Below are positions 48,568 to 60,100 of a DNA stretch of 64,000 nucleotides, in pieces. Under the pieces are notes generated by a model. It did no database searches. It saw nothing but the letters and a program-made list of their open reading frames with translations, and was not told where the DNA came from. The stretch is from Osmia lignaria lignaria (Eukaryota; Arthropoda; Insecta; Hymenoptera; Megachilidae). Every line of letters begins with the position of its first letter. Positions within the stretch are counted from its first letter, which is position 1. The DNA is taken from contig NC_135037.1 of assembly GCF_051020975.1 (NCBI RefSeq), forward strand, positions 10,168,001 through 10,232,000. Direction: 5' to 3'. The position numbers and the translations under genes were made by a program.

Positions 48568-48794
48568 ATGAAAGTTTCGAGAAGCCTGACAAGTGCAGCA
48601 ATTGCTCTGATAAGCATGTTCACTTATTTAGCAGTAGCCATGGCTGCTCCAAATCCAGTAATTTAATTTTATATTCAGTTCGATCTTATTCAACCACTCC
48701 AAAATTCGCTTGATAATTTTAACAAGATTACTTAACTTTTTTTCAGGATCCTGCACTAAATCCGAAAGTTATAGCATCTTTGGTCGGCAAATAA
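48568..48794 (+). CDS. Small secreted peptide precursor with X-Pro dipeptides and amidation signal, 45 aa, 2 exons
   Basis: Exons are 48568-48657 and 48747-48794. The 89-bp intron begins GTAATT and ends with a strong pyrimidine tract, CTTTTTTTCAG, and the join is in phase 0. Residues 1-26 form a signal peptide (core AALALISMF-like, ending VAMA). The remainder is APNPDPALNP followed by KVIASLVGK and stop. Successive dipeptides A-P, N-P and D-P resemble the propieces of bee and wasp venom or antimicrobial peptides, which dipeptidyl peptidase removes stepwise. The C-terminal Gly-Lys is an amidation signal: Lys is trimmed and Gly converted to amide by PHM and PAL. The predicted product is a short amidated peptide of 7-11 residues, depending on where trimming stops (the pair A-L would resist the peptidase). 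I recognise no named family. Activity is unknown, and calling it venom, immune or neuropeptide would be a guess. Confidence 0.75.
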
Positions 48795-48795
48795 A
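48790..48795 (+). terminator. AATAAA overlapping the peptide gene stop codon
   Basis: AATAAA is formed across the TAA stop. It could act as a very early polyadenylation signal, but ATTAAA near 48945 is an equally possible choice, so the 3' end is uncertain. Confidence 0.3.
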
Positions 48796-49339
48796 TGAGG
48801 AAAGGGCATCGTGGAAATGTTTTGCAGGTTCATTTATACATAAAAGTATAAAACTTCCTTATATATAATTTGAAAATATTAAATTTTCCTTAGAGAATCT
48901 TGTTGAAAATTATGTACGAGTTGTATTTCAAGTGTTTCCAATAATTAAAAGAGTATTAGCATGAAATTTCTATTTATTTTTTCCTACATACAATAGGTAC
49001 AGCTTTTGATTGTTAAGTTTTTTAACAGTATAAATGTTGGTCTGCAATTAAATTCATATTTTTTATTCGAATCGCAGACACAGAAATACTATAGCCATCT
49101 ATTATCGGAATAGAAAAGTAAATTTTAGTGTTAGTCGGTATCTAGTGAGTTGTGTTACCATGTTACAGTAAAAAATTTCTAATTGGCACCATTGCTCAAT
49201 TCCCTTTATTTAGGGACATAAAGCATTTCCCCTACGTATATAAATAAAACAGCTGTTAGCTTCAAAATGGCGGTGGTACGAAATTAGTGCCGGGTGTCGA
49301 ATATAATATAAACTTTTCTTTCTTAGACACTTGTCTAAC
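48796..49339 (+). other. Peptide gene 3' flank and DDX28-like promoter region
   Basis: This A/T-rich spacer between two same-strand genes holds no further coding exon. Near its end, at 49264-49273, is AAAATGGCGG, which reads CCGCCATTTT on the other strand, a word common at promoters of housekeeping genes (YY1/Pho-like). Confidence 0.5.
49267..49287 (+). promoter_or_regulatory. Possible upstream ORF before the DDX28-like start
   Basis: ATGGCGGTGGTACGAAATTAG encodes six residues and stops 52 bp before the main ATG. If transcription starts upstream of it, it could reduce initiation at the helicase start. The transcription start is unknown, so this is tentative. Confidence 0.3.
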
Positions 49340-51409
49340 ATGTTATTTCCACTTTCTCATTTGAGTCGTAAGAACTTTGACACGTTATTTAAAACCTTTT
49401 CAAGTCACCATGTAAATATTCCATCGTCTTTCCACTTTGCTCGATACTTTATAACCTATCCTAACCTTATACAAATTTAAATTTAGGTAAAAACGCTGGT
49501 TAGAACGGCTAAAACGAAAAGAAAGACAGTCGAAGATGAACCGGAAGAAGGCAAGAAAAAAGGAATACCGATAATAACGTGCAAAAGACCAAACTTCAAT
49601 TTCTACAAAGGCGATAAATATAACAAATGGAAACCAGTATTAGCCAGCGAGTCATGGAACCACAAAGGCTCCAGAGGCGATTATTTTTTCATACATCCTT
49701 ATGACATTGTATGTTATAGTTATAATCTATACTTTCTGTTTTATTTCTTGTACAATCAATATAAACATAATTTGTTTTTTAGAATAACGACAATGAAACG
49801 GACGAGGAAACTAACGTTAAACAATTTGAAGATTTTAATTTAGATCTTTCTTTATGTAAACATATAAAAACTTTAAATATAGAAAAACCTTTAGAGATTC
49901 AAAGTTTAGCGATACCACCAATTCTTCATGGTCATAATACGCTAATAGCGGCAGAAACGGGATGCGGTAAAACGCTAGCTTATGTTTTACCGTTAATAAC
50001 GCAAGTTTTGAGATGGAAAGAAATGGGGCAAAGGGATGTCAATTGTCCATTGGGTTTAATCGTGACACCTTCCAGAGAATTAGCAGTACAAATTGGGGTT
50101 TGTAATCACAGCTTAATTTTGAACATTTGTTCTGATACTAGCAATATATTAACAAAACAGGTATTATTTCGTAGCTCGAGTTAATCAAGATCTCTAAATG
50201 TCTTGGTGTTAATACAAAAATCATAACTGGTGGAAGAACTAAAAAAATGATGATGGATCCTCCTGTTGGAGATGTGGACATTCTTGTCTGTAGTTTTGGT
50301 GTTATTAGTAAATTAACTACTGTTAGAATTTACAATCTCAAGTTCGTAAAATTTGTCGTGTTAGATGAAGCTGATGCTCTACTCCATGTAACATTTGAAG
50401 ATAAACTAAAAGTTTTCTTAAGCAGAATAACGGTAAAAAAATAGGCGTTTAATTCCTTACATATCTATCAATAAATATATTAATGCTTGCTCTAATCCAT
50501 GCAGATTGGTTACCGTCAAGAAGAATCCGAAGATAGATTACCGAATAGCGCTCAACTTATTTTAGCCTCTGCGACAATTCCCAGGCGATTGGAAAATGTC
50601 TTGGGCCATATCGTGAATGTAAGTAACTTTATTCAAATTAATTTTGCAATGCACTGTTAACGTATTAATGTATTTACATATTTAGATGAAATTTGTTTAC
50701 AGCTGAAATCTTTACAACACGTAACAACAAAAAATCTGCATAAAATATTGGTCACACAAAAATTTATGAGATTAGGTTCAAGTCAAAAGCCAATGGAACT
50801 TTTAAAATATATAAAACCTAAAGTATCGAATAAACAACCCGTAATTATATTTAGCAATCAGACCGGTACATCCTATTGGCTTCATATATTTTTGCGCGAG
50901 TGTGGTATAGAGGCTACAAATTTAAGCGGTGATATGCCATTATACGTACGACAAGGAAAATATGGGGAATTTTTAAATGGCAAAACAAGGGTATTAACAA
51001 CGACGAACGCCGGATCCAGAGGTTTAGACACAATAATGGTTAATCATATTTTAAATTACGATTTCCCACTCGATACATCTGTTTATGTTCATAGGTATGC
51101 AATTTAAATAATCAATAATAGAAAAGTTGTGCTTAAAATCCAGACGATAATCTTATTGTATCTAATTTATTTAGATGCGGCAGAACCGGTAGAGTAGGTA
51201 CAAGAGGCGAATGTAGAGTGACGAATTTCATTAGTAAACCGGGAGAAATTGCCGTGGTTCAAAAAATTGAAAGGGCTGTAAGAAAAATGAAAGCAATTCC
51301 TATCTTTAATCTGGTCGAAACGGATGAAAAAGATGAACAAGTGGTAGAAGACCAATACATTGGGGAAAATATCGAAAACTTGGACGACGTTGAAAATGTT
51401 CCATATTAA
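49340..51409 (+). CDS. DDX28-like mitochondrial DEAD-box RNA helicase, 535 aa, 7 exons
   Basis: Exons are 49340-49411, 49487-49708, 49783-50097, 50175-50432, 50505-50618, 50703-51094 and 51175-51409, frame-consistent throughout. The N-terminus (MLFPLSHLSRKNFDTLFKTF) is Arg/Lys/Ser-rich and free of acidic residues until Asp14, resembling a mitochondrial presequence. Helicase motifs in order are Q-motif Gln138, motif I AAETGCGKT (154-162), motif Ia PSRELA, GG, motif II DEAD (267-270), motif III SAT (311-313), motif IV IIFSNQTG, motif V TTNAGSRGLD and motif VI HRCGRTGR (457-464). Motif I and overall layout match DDX28, an ATP-dependent helicase of mitochondrial ribosome large-subunit assembly. 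The Asn in motif V, where Asp is usual, is noteworthy. Orthology to DDX28 rather than another organellar DEAD-box protein is likely but not certain. Confidence 0.93.
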
Positions 51410-51437
51410 ACTGTAAATATTTACTACATTGTATATA

Positions 51438-51443
51438 AATAAA
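51438..51443 (+). terminator. Polyadenylation signal AATAAA of the DDX28-like gene
   Basis: AATAAA is 29 bp after the stop codon, in A/T-rich sequence followed by a T-rich segment (CATCTTTTTAG). It would give a very short 3' UTR. Confidence 0.6.
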
Positions 51444-53689
51444 AATAATTGACGTTTCATACAAATGTACCATCTTTTTAGACGCTACTGTTGCTTGCTT
51501 TTCTTGTAACTGTGTAACGCCAACAAATTTACCGATACGAGAAAGTCTTCGAAGAAGCCCTTGCAACGACTCTCGATAGGATCAAAGAATCGACTGAACG
51601 TCGTTGCCCTTAAATCTGTTTAATTTCCTTCAACTTCGTTAAACGACTGATCGCGTGAGCTTTGAATTCATGTTCCATAAATTAAAACTCGGGTTTTCTA
51701 CTTTTAATTGCTATATTGTGTCCCAATTCTGTTAAAGTTACTTTTACTGCAAATCAATCGCTTCGCACCAGTATGTGAGCCACGAAGCGGATGGCGGTCT
51801 AGTATTCGATCATCGCCGGAATCAAATAGTGTTTTTACAACAATGTTCGTAAAAAGAATTTTTTACCCTTACGATTAGAGACGTAACGAGTTTTTTTTTA
51901 TCGTTTAAGAATTCGAATTGGAAACTTTCAGTTCGAGGAAGGAAGCCCACGACCCACACGTACGTTTCCATCCATCCGTCGACTCGATGTTCCGTCATGT
52001 CCGGCGACACTCCCACGCTAAACGCCTACGTACGACAAACAGGACTACTGTAACGCAGACCGTACGTCTAGACCAGTTTATTACTCGCACTGTGTTTTAG
52101 TGAAATTACGAATCTCCTCGCATGCCGCTATTCGTGTTTCCGCAAAAGGGTGTGCCACACGATCGCGTTGATAACGCTGTGCGTGCACGATTCAGATGGA
52201 AGACTCTTTCTTTCACGCCTAACGCTGAAACGAACTTTCCTTCGATACGATGTCATCGAGATTTCAGAATATTTAACCCTTTCGCTGCCACGGTGGTCCC
52301 ATGGGACCGGCGCTTGTCTTTTCATTTGGGCCATGGTGGTCATCGGTGACTATTGGCAAGATTGTACCGTTGCCATCACAAAATTTTTAATATGAAATTT
52401 CTGGCCCACTGGTGCAAGTTGAAAAATTCGCGTGGCAACGAAAGGGTTAAATAACAACGTATTCGATAAAAAATTGGAACATTAATCCTGAACTTGTCGT
52501 TCGTGGAACAGTGCAAAAACTACACCACCGTCAAAAGGAAAGCGGAAACGGAAATACGATGAATAGTCAGAGTCAAAGACAATGAAAATAGACTAATTAA
52601 CGTGGGTAGTTGCGTGTCATGTAGGACAAGGAAATTTCAGCGATGAATACACAAACCATATAGGAATCCTTGTCAAAGGACGATCAGCGTACCTTTCGAG
52701 GATTAGTTCCGTTACTTCAAACGAAAGGTACGTATAATTATTCATACGACTAACAGGAAAAATATAAATCGGCTTTACTTTCCGTCCGCTTTCTTACTTT
52801 CATTTCTTTCTCTTAGAAACAGAGAAGACAACGAACGTGGTGGTCTAATTCAATCTGAATTCTTAGCGAAAAATCGGTCACGTTTGACCTCTATGCCGAA
52901 CAGTTAATTCGTCGAATTACGGTCAGAGGGAATCAGATCAGAACGCGCATTGTAAGGATTTAAATCGCGTCAAGTTTAAAACGCTACGAATAGGTCTTCG
53001 AATCGGCATTCGACTTGTTTTTCAAATCGTTCCCTCGAAAAAGAATTTTTCTTTACGATTTTCATTCATCTTTGAATTCCAATGAATTATTTATGACAAT
53101 CGAACGTAACGTAAACAACGATACAAAAGATAAAGAAAATAAATACAGGTAATTTAACATAATGTTCTGAAGCGTCGGTAATGCAACCTCGTGACGAACG
53201 CTATAGGATCGTAGAGCGAATGGCGAGGAAGTAAATACGGGAGGTGGGGGGAATCGGTGAGGGTTCTAATAGAAACGGAGTCAGTCTTTCTGCGACGCGC
53301 AACCTGTTAGCGTCGTGGTATCGCGTCTCTTCTCGTTTCGCGGTTCTTTCAATCATTCGCACGATTTCTCCGTCTAATTACTTCACGATTATACCCAGCC
53401 GAGTTCTCATTGCCGCGAGTAATACAGTTAAGTACGGGAACAGTTTGAAAATCGTGTCTCGATATCACCGCGAGAAAGGTTACCGATCGACACGCCAGGT
53501 CCGGGTTGACGAACCCTCTCAAAGAGGCGGACACGTCGGTCCCGTAAAAATGCAGCTCGTCGTCCGAGCGATCGTTTAACACGCAATATACCTTTGAATC
53601 ACGCGGACGATACTCGCGAAGGAAAAGCATGATAATTCATTGGAAGCAAGTATATAACTAAGCCTCGCGACACCGTTGTCCTTCCGTTG
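51444..53689. other. Intergenic region, no supported gene, contains a MITE
   Basis: No coding exon is supported. The only clear structure is the piggyBac-type element at 52273-52450. The frames that overlap it are accidental. Confidence 0.5.
52273..52450. mobile_element. piggyBac-type MITE, 170 bp, with TTAA target-site duplication
   Basis: TTAA at 52273-52276 is followed by CCCTTTCGCTGCCACG, and the element ends CGTGGCAACGAAAGGG directly before TTAA at 52447-52450. The 16-bp terminal inverted repeats differ at one base. TTAA duplication plus a CCCTTT terminus is the signature of piggyBac-superfamily transposition. Internally there is a 14-bp palindrome, GGTCCCATGGGACC, at about 52295-52308. 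No transposase is encoded, so movement would have needed an autonomous partner elsewhere. Confidence 0.92.
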
Positions 53690-54163
53690 TAGTTGGAGCG
53701 ACTAGGTAAAAAGGTAGCGATGTAATCGAAACGACGCTACGCACTCTGTTTGATCAACATCGAGAGATCAAGTGTCACTATCGGAGTCAGAAGAATTTCA
53801 AAGTTCGATAAATTCTGTCAAAAGTGATTGTGTCGAACGAATGAACGACGGAACACACATGTTTGGACCGTTTACTACGGTGAATCGCATGAGTCAGGAC
53901 AAAGCGTTTAACGACATCGTAACGGATCGATGGTTGATCGTTGTGTGAGAATTCAGTGGTATCGCGACAAGGGAATCGTAGCTACAGGAAAATCCGTAGA
54001 TCGGGATCAAACGTGCGCGGTGATTGAGTGGTGCCGTTGGCCGATTTAATTTATCTTGTGTTGGCAAAAGGACCCGGAAGCCGCTATATTGGAGAGGAAG
54101 CGAGAAAGCGGCGTGCCGCTCTTCTGTGTACCGCGGCAGAGGCGATCGTCGCAACTTGAAAAT
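53690..54163 (+). promoter_or_regulatory. Candidate 5' UTR exon of a plus-strand gene extending beyond the window
   Basis: The segment ends with a strong donor, AAAAT|GTAAGTTTTCC, at 54163/54164 and is purine- and CpG-rich. No in-frame coding start with a recognisable product is present. If real, the coding exons lie past 64 kb. The left boundary is a guess. Confidence 0.25.
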
Positions 54164-57100
54164 GTAAGTTTTCCTTATAACAACATATTGCTATTTAATC
54201 ATAGTTTTCATTTGTATGTTTCTGTGAATGAAATTACTCGTTCTTTCGTTAGCGCTGGTAAGTACGGTAGAACTTACCTATTGTGTATTCCCCAGATATT
54301 TATCGTTTATCGGTAAGAATAGAAAGATTAGAAAAATACATCGAGTGCGATAATCGCAACGCGATTCGTAGAATTATTACTCAGAAAAGGAAAGAAAGTA
54401 CGATTCACTTGCGATAAGCGAAATGTAAGGGTAGATATTTGTCGCATGCGAGTCGAAAGAAACAGTTTTATCCTGCTCCGAAAGTCGATTCATATTCTGT
54501 AAGAAAGTTAGGTTAATGTCGACGAATACCGGTAGGTGAAGGTCACCGGTGTCCATTGGACGACGACGCGTAGTACGAGCGAATTCATGCCGCTGCATGC
54601 AGCATTCTTTTCCTCGACTTCCTGTAAATCAACTCTCGATCGTCCGCAAATTCTTCGCTATGCTACATCCTTTGTTTGTTCGATGATCGATGTTCAAACG
54701 ATACAATCGATAAATTAAACCAGAATGAAGTTTGATCGTTTTCAACTTTAACTTCAAGTTCAATCGAAATTTAAATTGCAAATTGGAACCGTCGACAGTG
54801 ACCATCAACGTTTTGTTGACGATCCACGCGCCATATTTTAGTACTTTTCACCCTCACAAGCATCTTTTTATTTATTTCCAGTTTCAGCTGATGAATTTTG
54901 TCATTTGAAATTATCGCATGGATCGCGTGCATCGCACACGTTTACCGTTCCCACCGCTCACGCGCCTCTTCGTTAACGAACCGTCCATAGGTACGCGTCT
55001 TCCTCTTCCGTTCACTTTTCAAAATCGCCAACAAATAACTAGGCTTTCTCGCGTTTATCGCTCTACCAGTTACTCCAATCAAAATCAGCGCTTTTGTCAT
55101 AAGACGAGCTCTATAGATCAAATTTTATTTCTTTCCTAATTACGTATTATTATATTATCGTATATATCAGATATTGTCTTGGGTACTGTTTATTTTTCTG
55201 TCTGGCAAGCTTCTGAAGAAAATGAAAAACTATTCGACAAAGGCGTCGCGTGGAATTCTTGGGTCCCGATGCAGCCAGTTGTAAGGGAGAGAGAAACGTT
55301 TGCGTGTAGCGGGTAATGTTATTGTATTCTCAGCACGTATAGGCAATAGGAGTTGGTTATTACGCCTACTTCCGGTGGTTGGGTCGCGGTGGCGCGGACT
55401 CGCTCGAGCTTTAACGCGTTGCACGAATATTCCACCTTATTTTTCTCGCTTTTCTGTTCGTTCACGTTCGTTGTACGTCGTACAGTTTGTTTATTAGCAT
55501 GAGTTTCAAGGAAAATATCCATCTGTAAACCGTGTCGTGTATTCGATAACTCGTCAAAGAATAGGGGAAAAATCGAAGTCGATCTCGTGTGAAAGGCACG
55601 AGGCTGGTATTCGAAAATACGAAAGAAGAATGCACGCCAGTCCCGGGGCTGGAATTTTAGAACAGCTGCAGGCGCATACCTAAGCGATATACCGGCCGAC
55701 CCAGCGAGCAGCCTCGGTTCTACAGAAACGCTCGTAAACTCGACCAACTTTGTCCGTCTCGCCTGGACTCGGCTCGATTCGCTCGACAAACGGCCGAATA
55801 CGCTTCGGAAATAAAGTCTGCTGCTCGATCGTCGTCTACCTTGCTCCAATTTATGCCCGCGTCATAGACTACTACCTATCTCTCGTTGTCGCAAACGCGA
55901 ACGATACGATTTTGCTTAGCAACGCGTGCAATTTCGACAGCTTGCGCGGTGTTTGTTCGAACGGATCAGCAGGATGAAAAGGATTGACCATATGGTTAGA
56001 CGGAACCTTTGCGAGCGCAGTTGCTTCGACAACTGCTCCAACCGAGAATTCTCCGTTCCGATCGACTAGAATGAAAAACAGTTTCCTGCGACGATAACCT
56101 TCCCCTCTGGAATCGAATTATCGTTGGTAATGGTGTAGCATCGGCTTGGCAGGATACAGGTTCTTTAAAAGCAACCAAAGGCAATTAATTAGAGCCGGAT
56201 GCGTTGATTGACCTCTGAATAAAGTTCGTCAGGGTCCAAGCGTCGCGTCGCGTCGGGGGCTCGGCCCTTTCGTTTCAGCTTTCAAGTTTATCCCGTTTGT
56301 CGTGCCCGACGAAAGGAAAATAAACGGACGTGGCTAATTATTCTCTTTTCACCTGAATATACCTATATCGACGCGATAGAAAGATAATGTTTGCCCGACG
56401 AAAGTGAAACTAGAAAGCGACAACGATCGATCAGCGATAGAATTTGTATAATTTTCAAATAAATGAAATCTCGGTCGGCGAGATCGCGAGAGGCTAACGA
56501 ACATAAATGGTTTTCGCGAAGAATAATCGGCGAATATACTGTTATATAGCACAGCGTGTGGCTAACTGTAAAAACATCCACCTCGGTACTCGTCGCTTAA
56601 CCGCCTACCGGGTGAACTTGTCACAGGTAAGTGGCGTCATGAAAACACCGTCACCTGGCACGCGAGACTCGTTGCCGGTAAGTTTGCTTCGATTTCGCGC
56701 CTCCTTACGCGACCATGAGCGTACGGCTAATTCCGAAACCTACCGTGAAATCCGATTGACCGGCTTCGAGAAGCACGAGTAACGTCTTCTATAAATACTT
56801 TAGATCGTTGTACTCGAAACGCTAGATCGGGGACAAGAGCGCGATACAGGATTATTTATAAATCGCCGTTCTCCCGTTTAATTAAAAGTGTAAAGAGATG
56901 GAAAGGAATAGAAAAGAACTGGTCGAACTCGTCCGTTGATTATTTGCCTTTCGTCGAATCGGTTGCTTCGCGTTTCGTAAGTTTCCAGGGATACGTCGGT
57001 TCCAGTCGCATTTCTTGCATGCTAACTCGTTACGAAAGTAACAGTGGAAACCGAGTTCGACTCGTGTTTTACGGAGATCGGAAGATGATCGCGTTCCTAT

Positions 57101-60100
57101 CGGCACGAGTACGATTCTCGGTTCCACGGGCACGTGAGTGACCTGGTGTCTCGATTCGTCGAGGGATTCGACCGGTGAAGAAAAGGAGCCGTATTAGGTC
57201 AGTAGCGTTCGGGTGTTCGCCCTCGGTGGAAAGAAGAATAATAATAAGAAGAATCCAGCCCTCTCGGTCCTGCTCGTTCTCGTTTTTCTCGTTTCTCTCG
57301 CTTCTCTCTCGGTTGGGTTAGGCTTGCCCCGAGTGACTCTGCGGGCTAACGGCATCTCGGGACCTCCTCTCTTCCTCCTCGCAGCATCGAACTCCTTTCC
57401 CCGTTCTTCGCTGTCGACTTGGTCCGCGACTTTGCCTCCGAATACTCTTAGCATTCACCGACAACTCACGCTCCTCCTCCTACTACATATACATACGAGT
57501 TCCTCTTCTCCTTTTCTGTTCGCATGCAACCGCGTTCGTACTACTTGTACTACAAACCCGCGGATGCACTCGAGAATCCTAGCCGTAAAATACGCCGTTC
57601 GTCAGGGTATAAAGATTCTCTAAGCGACCTCCGATCGAATTAGGACTGATCGTGAGAATGTTGTTACATTAAAGCAAAGCGTACTCCCGAGCTTTCACCG
57701 AGAGGCGACTCGAGTGTAATACTGGATGCCGCAATAACGTTATCTGTGCCAAAGCGTACCAGCTCCGAGGAGGAAAACGCAACAGGTGCAAATATTCGCG
57801 ACTCTATTTTACCGATTTCGTGGAAGTCATGTATCCTCCGATCGTTCGTTTCCGTTCGAGATAGAAAGCGTACAATAAGAGGAAGTCGGGACGAGAGTAG
57901 ATTCCGAAACGGCACGAAACGGCGATTTACGCGAAACGAGCAGCGTTATGCGTTCCCTGTTGCATCGAGTACCGGACACGAATCGTTACGTCGAACGTTT
58001 CGTCGTTCCAGCGATGCTCAGGAAGATCGCTGTAAGCCGATAGGGAAGCGAAGCGGTTGCCCTGCAAGCGGAACGCCTATGAATAAGTCGTTTTCCTTGC
58101 GTAACGCATCCTCGGACACACCGCGCCATCCTTTTCCTTCGTTTTTCCGCGATACCACTTTTCTACACTCTTGCTGGATCCACGAGGAAACCGTATCGAA
58201 CGGTCGATGCCGTTGTCCGTGATCCTTGGCCCGTTCTTCCTGTCTCTCGCGTTTTTACTCCTCTTCCCTGTTTCTTTTTTCTCTCTTTATTGTAACGAAA
58301 GAGGAAAGCCCGAAACGGCACGGGACGAAGCCTCGGGGTTTAACACGCTAGAACGATTACGCGGCCGCCGTTACACCCGTGGGAAGATGAACGATTTCGA
58401 TCGAGTTCTCAACCATTCGACTCCGTTTCTTGAATTTTTCGAAAGAAACATCGCGTGGACGTGGAACGCACACGGCCAGGATCGAACGAGGGTTAGGTAT
58501 GTTAGGCAAGCACGAAAGCAAGCATAGGAGGAGAAGGAGGAGGGACGGTACAGGCCGGGAAGATGGTGGGAGGAGGACTTCCGGTGCTCAGGGCCGTAGC
58601 TCGCCCTCAGCGTTTATTCCCCTGTCCCTTTCTCCGTGGCCGAGCCAGCACAAAGGACCGTGGCTGCGATCCTCTCGAGAAGCAACGAGGGCACGACCTT
58701 CTTCACCGCTGAGAGAGACTGTCGCTAAACGGACGGCTCGTAAAGAATCCTTACCAGATGACGCTCACTCTCCTCGCTTCATGCTTCGTGCTTCGACAAA
58801 ACAACCAGCGAATCTTATCCTCGGCCAAAATTTCATCATCTCGATGGGAAAGGAAAGCTAAACTAGCTTCTTCTTTTCCTTTCGAGCGTGAACAATTGTC
58901 GCGTATTTTAGAAAATTTGGAAAATTCATCATTCGCTTTTGCTCGACGAAGCAACAAGTTTCCCGTCCCATGAAAATTTTCAACTCGGTTAACTTCTGTC
59001 TCACGCGTTTACTTACCATTGATACGAGAGATGGAGAAAAAGCGAGAGGGTGTTGCGTAGCCGAGAGATATGAAACGGCATGCTCGTAAATTATAGTCGA
59101 TGAGAAACGCGTCTGTTAGCTCTAAAACGACTCGGCGCGACGCGACTGTCGGGGTAGCATTGCTCGTAATTAGAGGACGAGAAGCAATTAAGTAGAAGAG
59201 TGGTCGATGTGTCGCAACGCGCGATTCGGTTTAGGCCAAAACTTTGAAACTTTCACCAAAATAGGAGGATAGTTTCCTACATTCCCCGAGCCCTAATCTT
59301 GCTCTCCCTTGTTCAGATCATGCTGGCATTGTATCGAAACACAATCGTCTTTTCGTAAACGCAGGTCGAAGAAGCGTCGTTTAACTGGGATGCTTTTCTT
59401 GAACGATCGTTACAATAGAACGCTTTCTGCTGGAAAATTATCCCAATCTCCCTCGTTTAAACCGAAACACGAATAGCTGTGTTTGCGACGCAGCCCGAGT
59501 CGCTTCGATTCTCAGCGGGAGTCCGTAAAAAGGAAAGGAGAAAATAGATGGTCGCATCGCGACAAGTTGGTGCGAATTCGTTACTTCTTATTGGTTTTGG
59601 GAAGTAGTTTAATGACCAAAATTCCTCGTGCCAGGCATAACCCTTATCTATGTTTCAACACTTTACGTTCACGTATCGAGTTACGAATGCCTTTTGGTCC
59701 AGGAAGTACGAAGAATAAACTATTTGACCCTCGTCGTGTTGTTGAAATAAGATCATATTCATTTTTGCCCGTATATCGATACCTCTGCTACAATTCGATT
59801 CGCATTTATCGTTCGTTAGCAGTTGAATTAGTTCCTTCCGAATTGTTTCACGAGTTGTCGCGAGTTCGGTGGGACGTTTCTCCATAAAAAATAATGGTAC
59901 CGGCGAAACGAGGGTAACGACCGAAAGGCTGGAGTCTCGGACAAGTTACGCTCACCGTGTGTCGGACTCGTTGCGTGGACGGCTGCCAACTTCTCCTCAC
60001 GATTCTCGATTCCATCAACAAGGGTCAACGATCGAAAGCATCGCGTTTCGTATCGGAAATCCTTTGAAATCGATCCATCGGAAGCAGAGCGAGCCTTCTT

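Noticed and set aside
57213..58527. Hydrophobic N-terminal ORFs at 57213 and 58171 as secreted proteins
   Set aside because: The hydrophobic stretches come from CT-rich sequence. There is no TATA box or recognisable mature domain, and no matched acceptor for the nearby donors.
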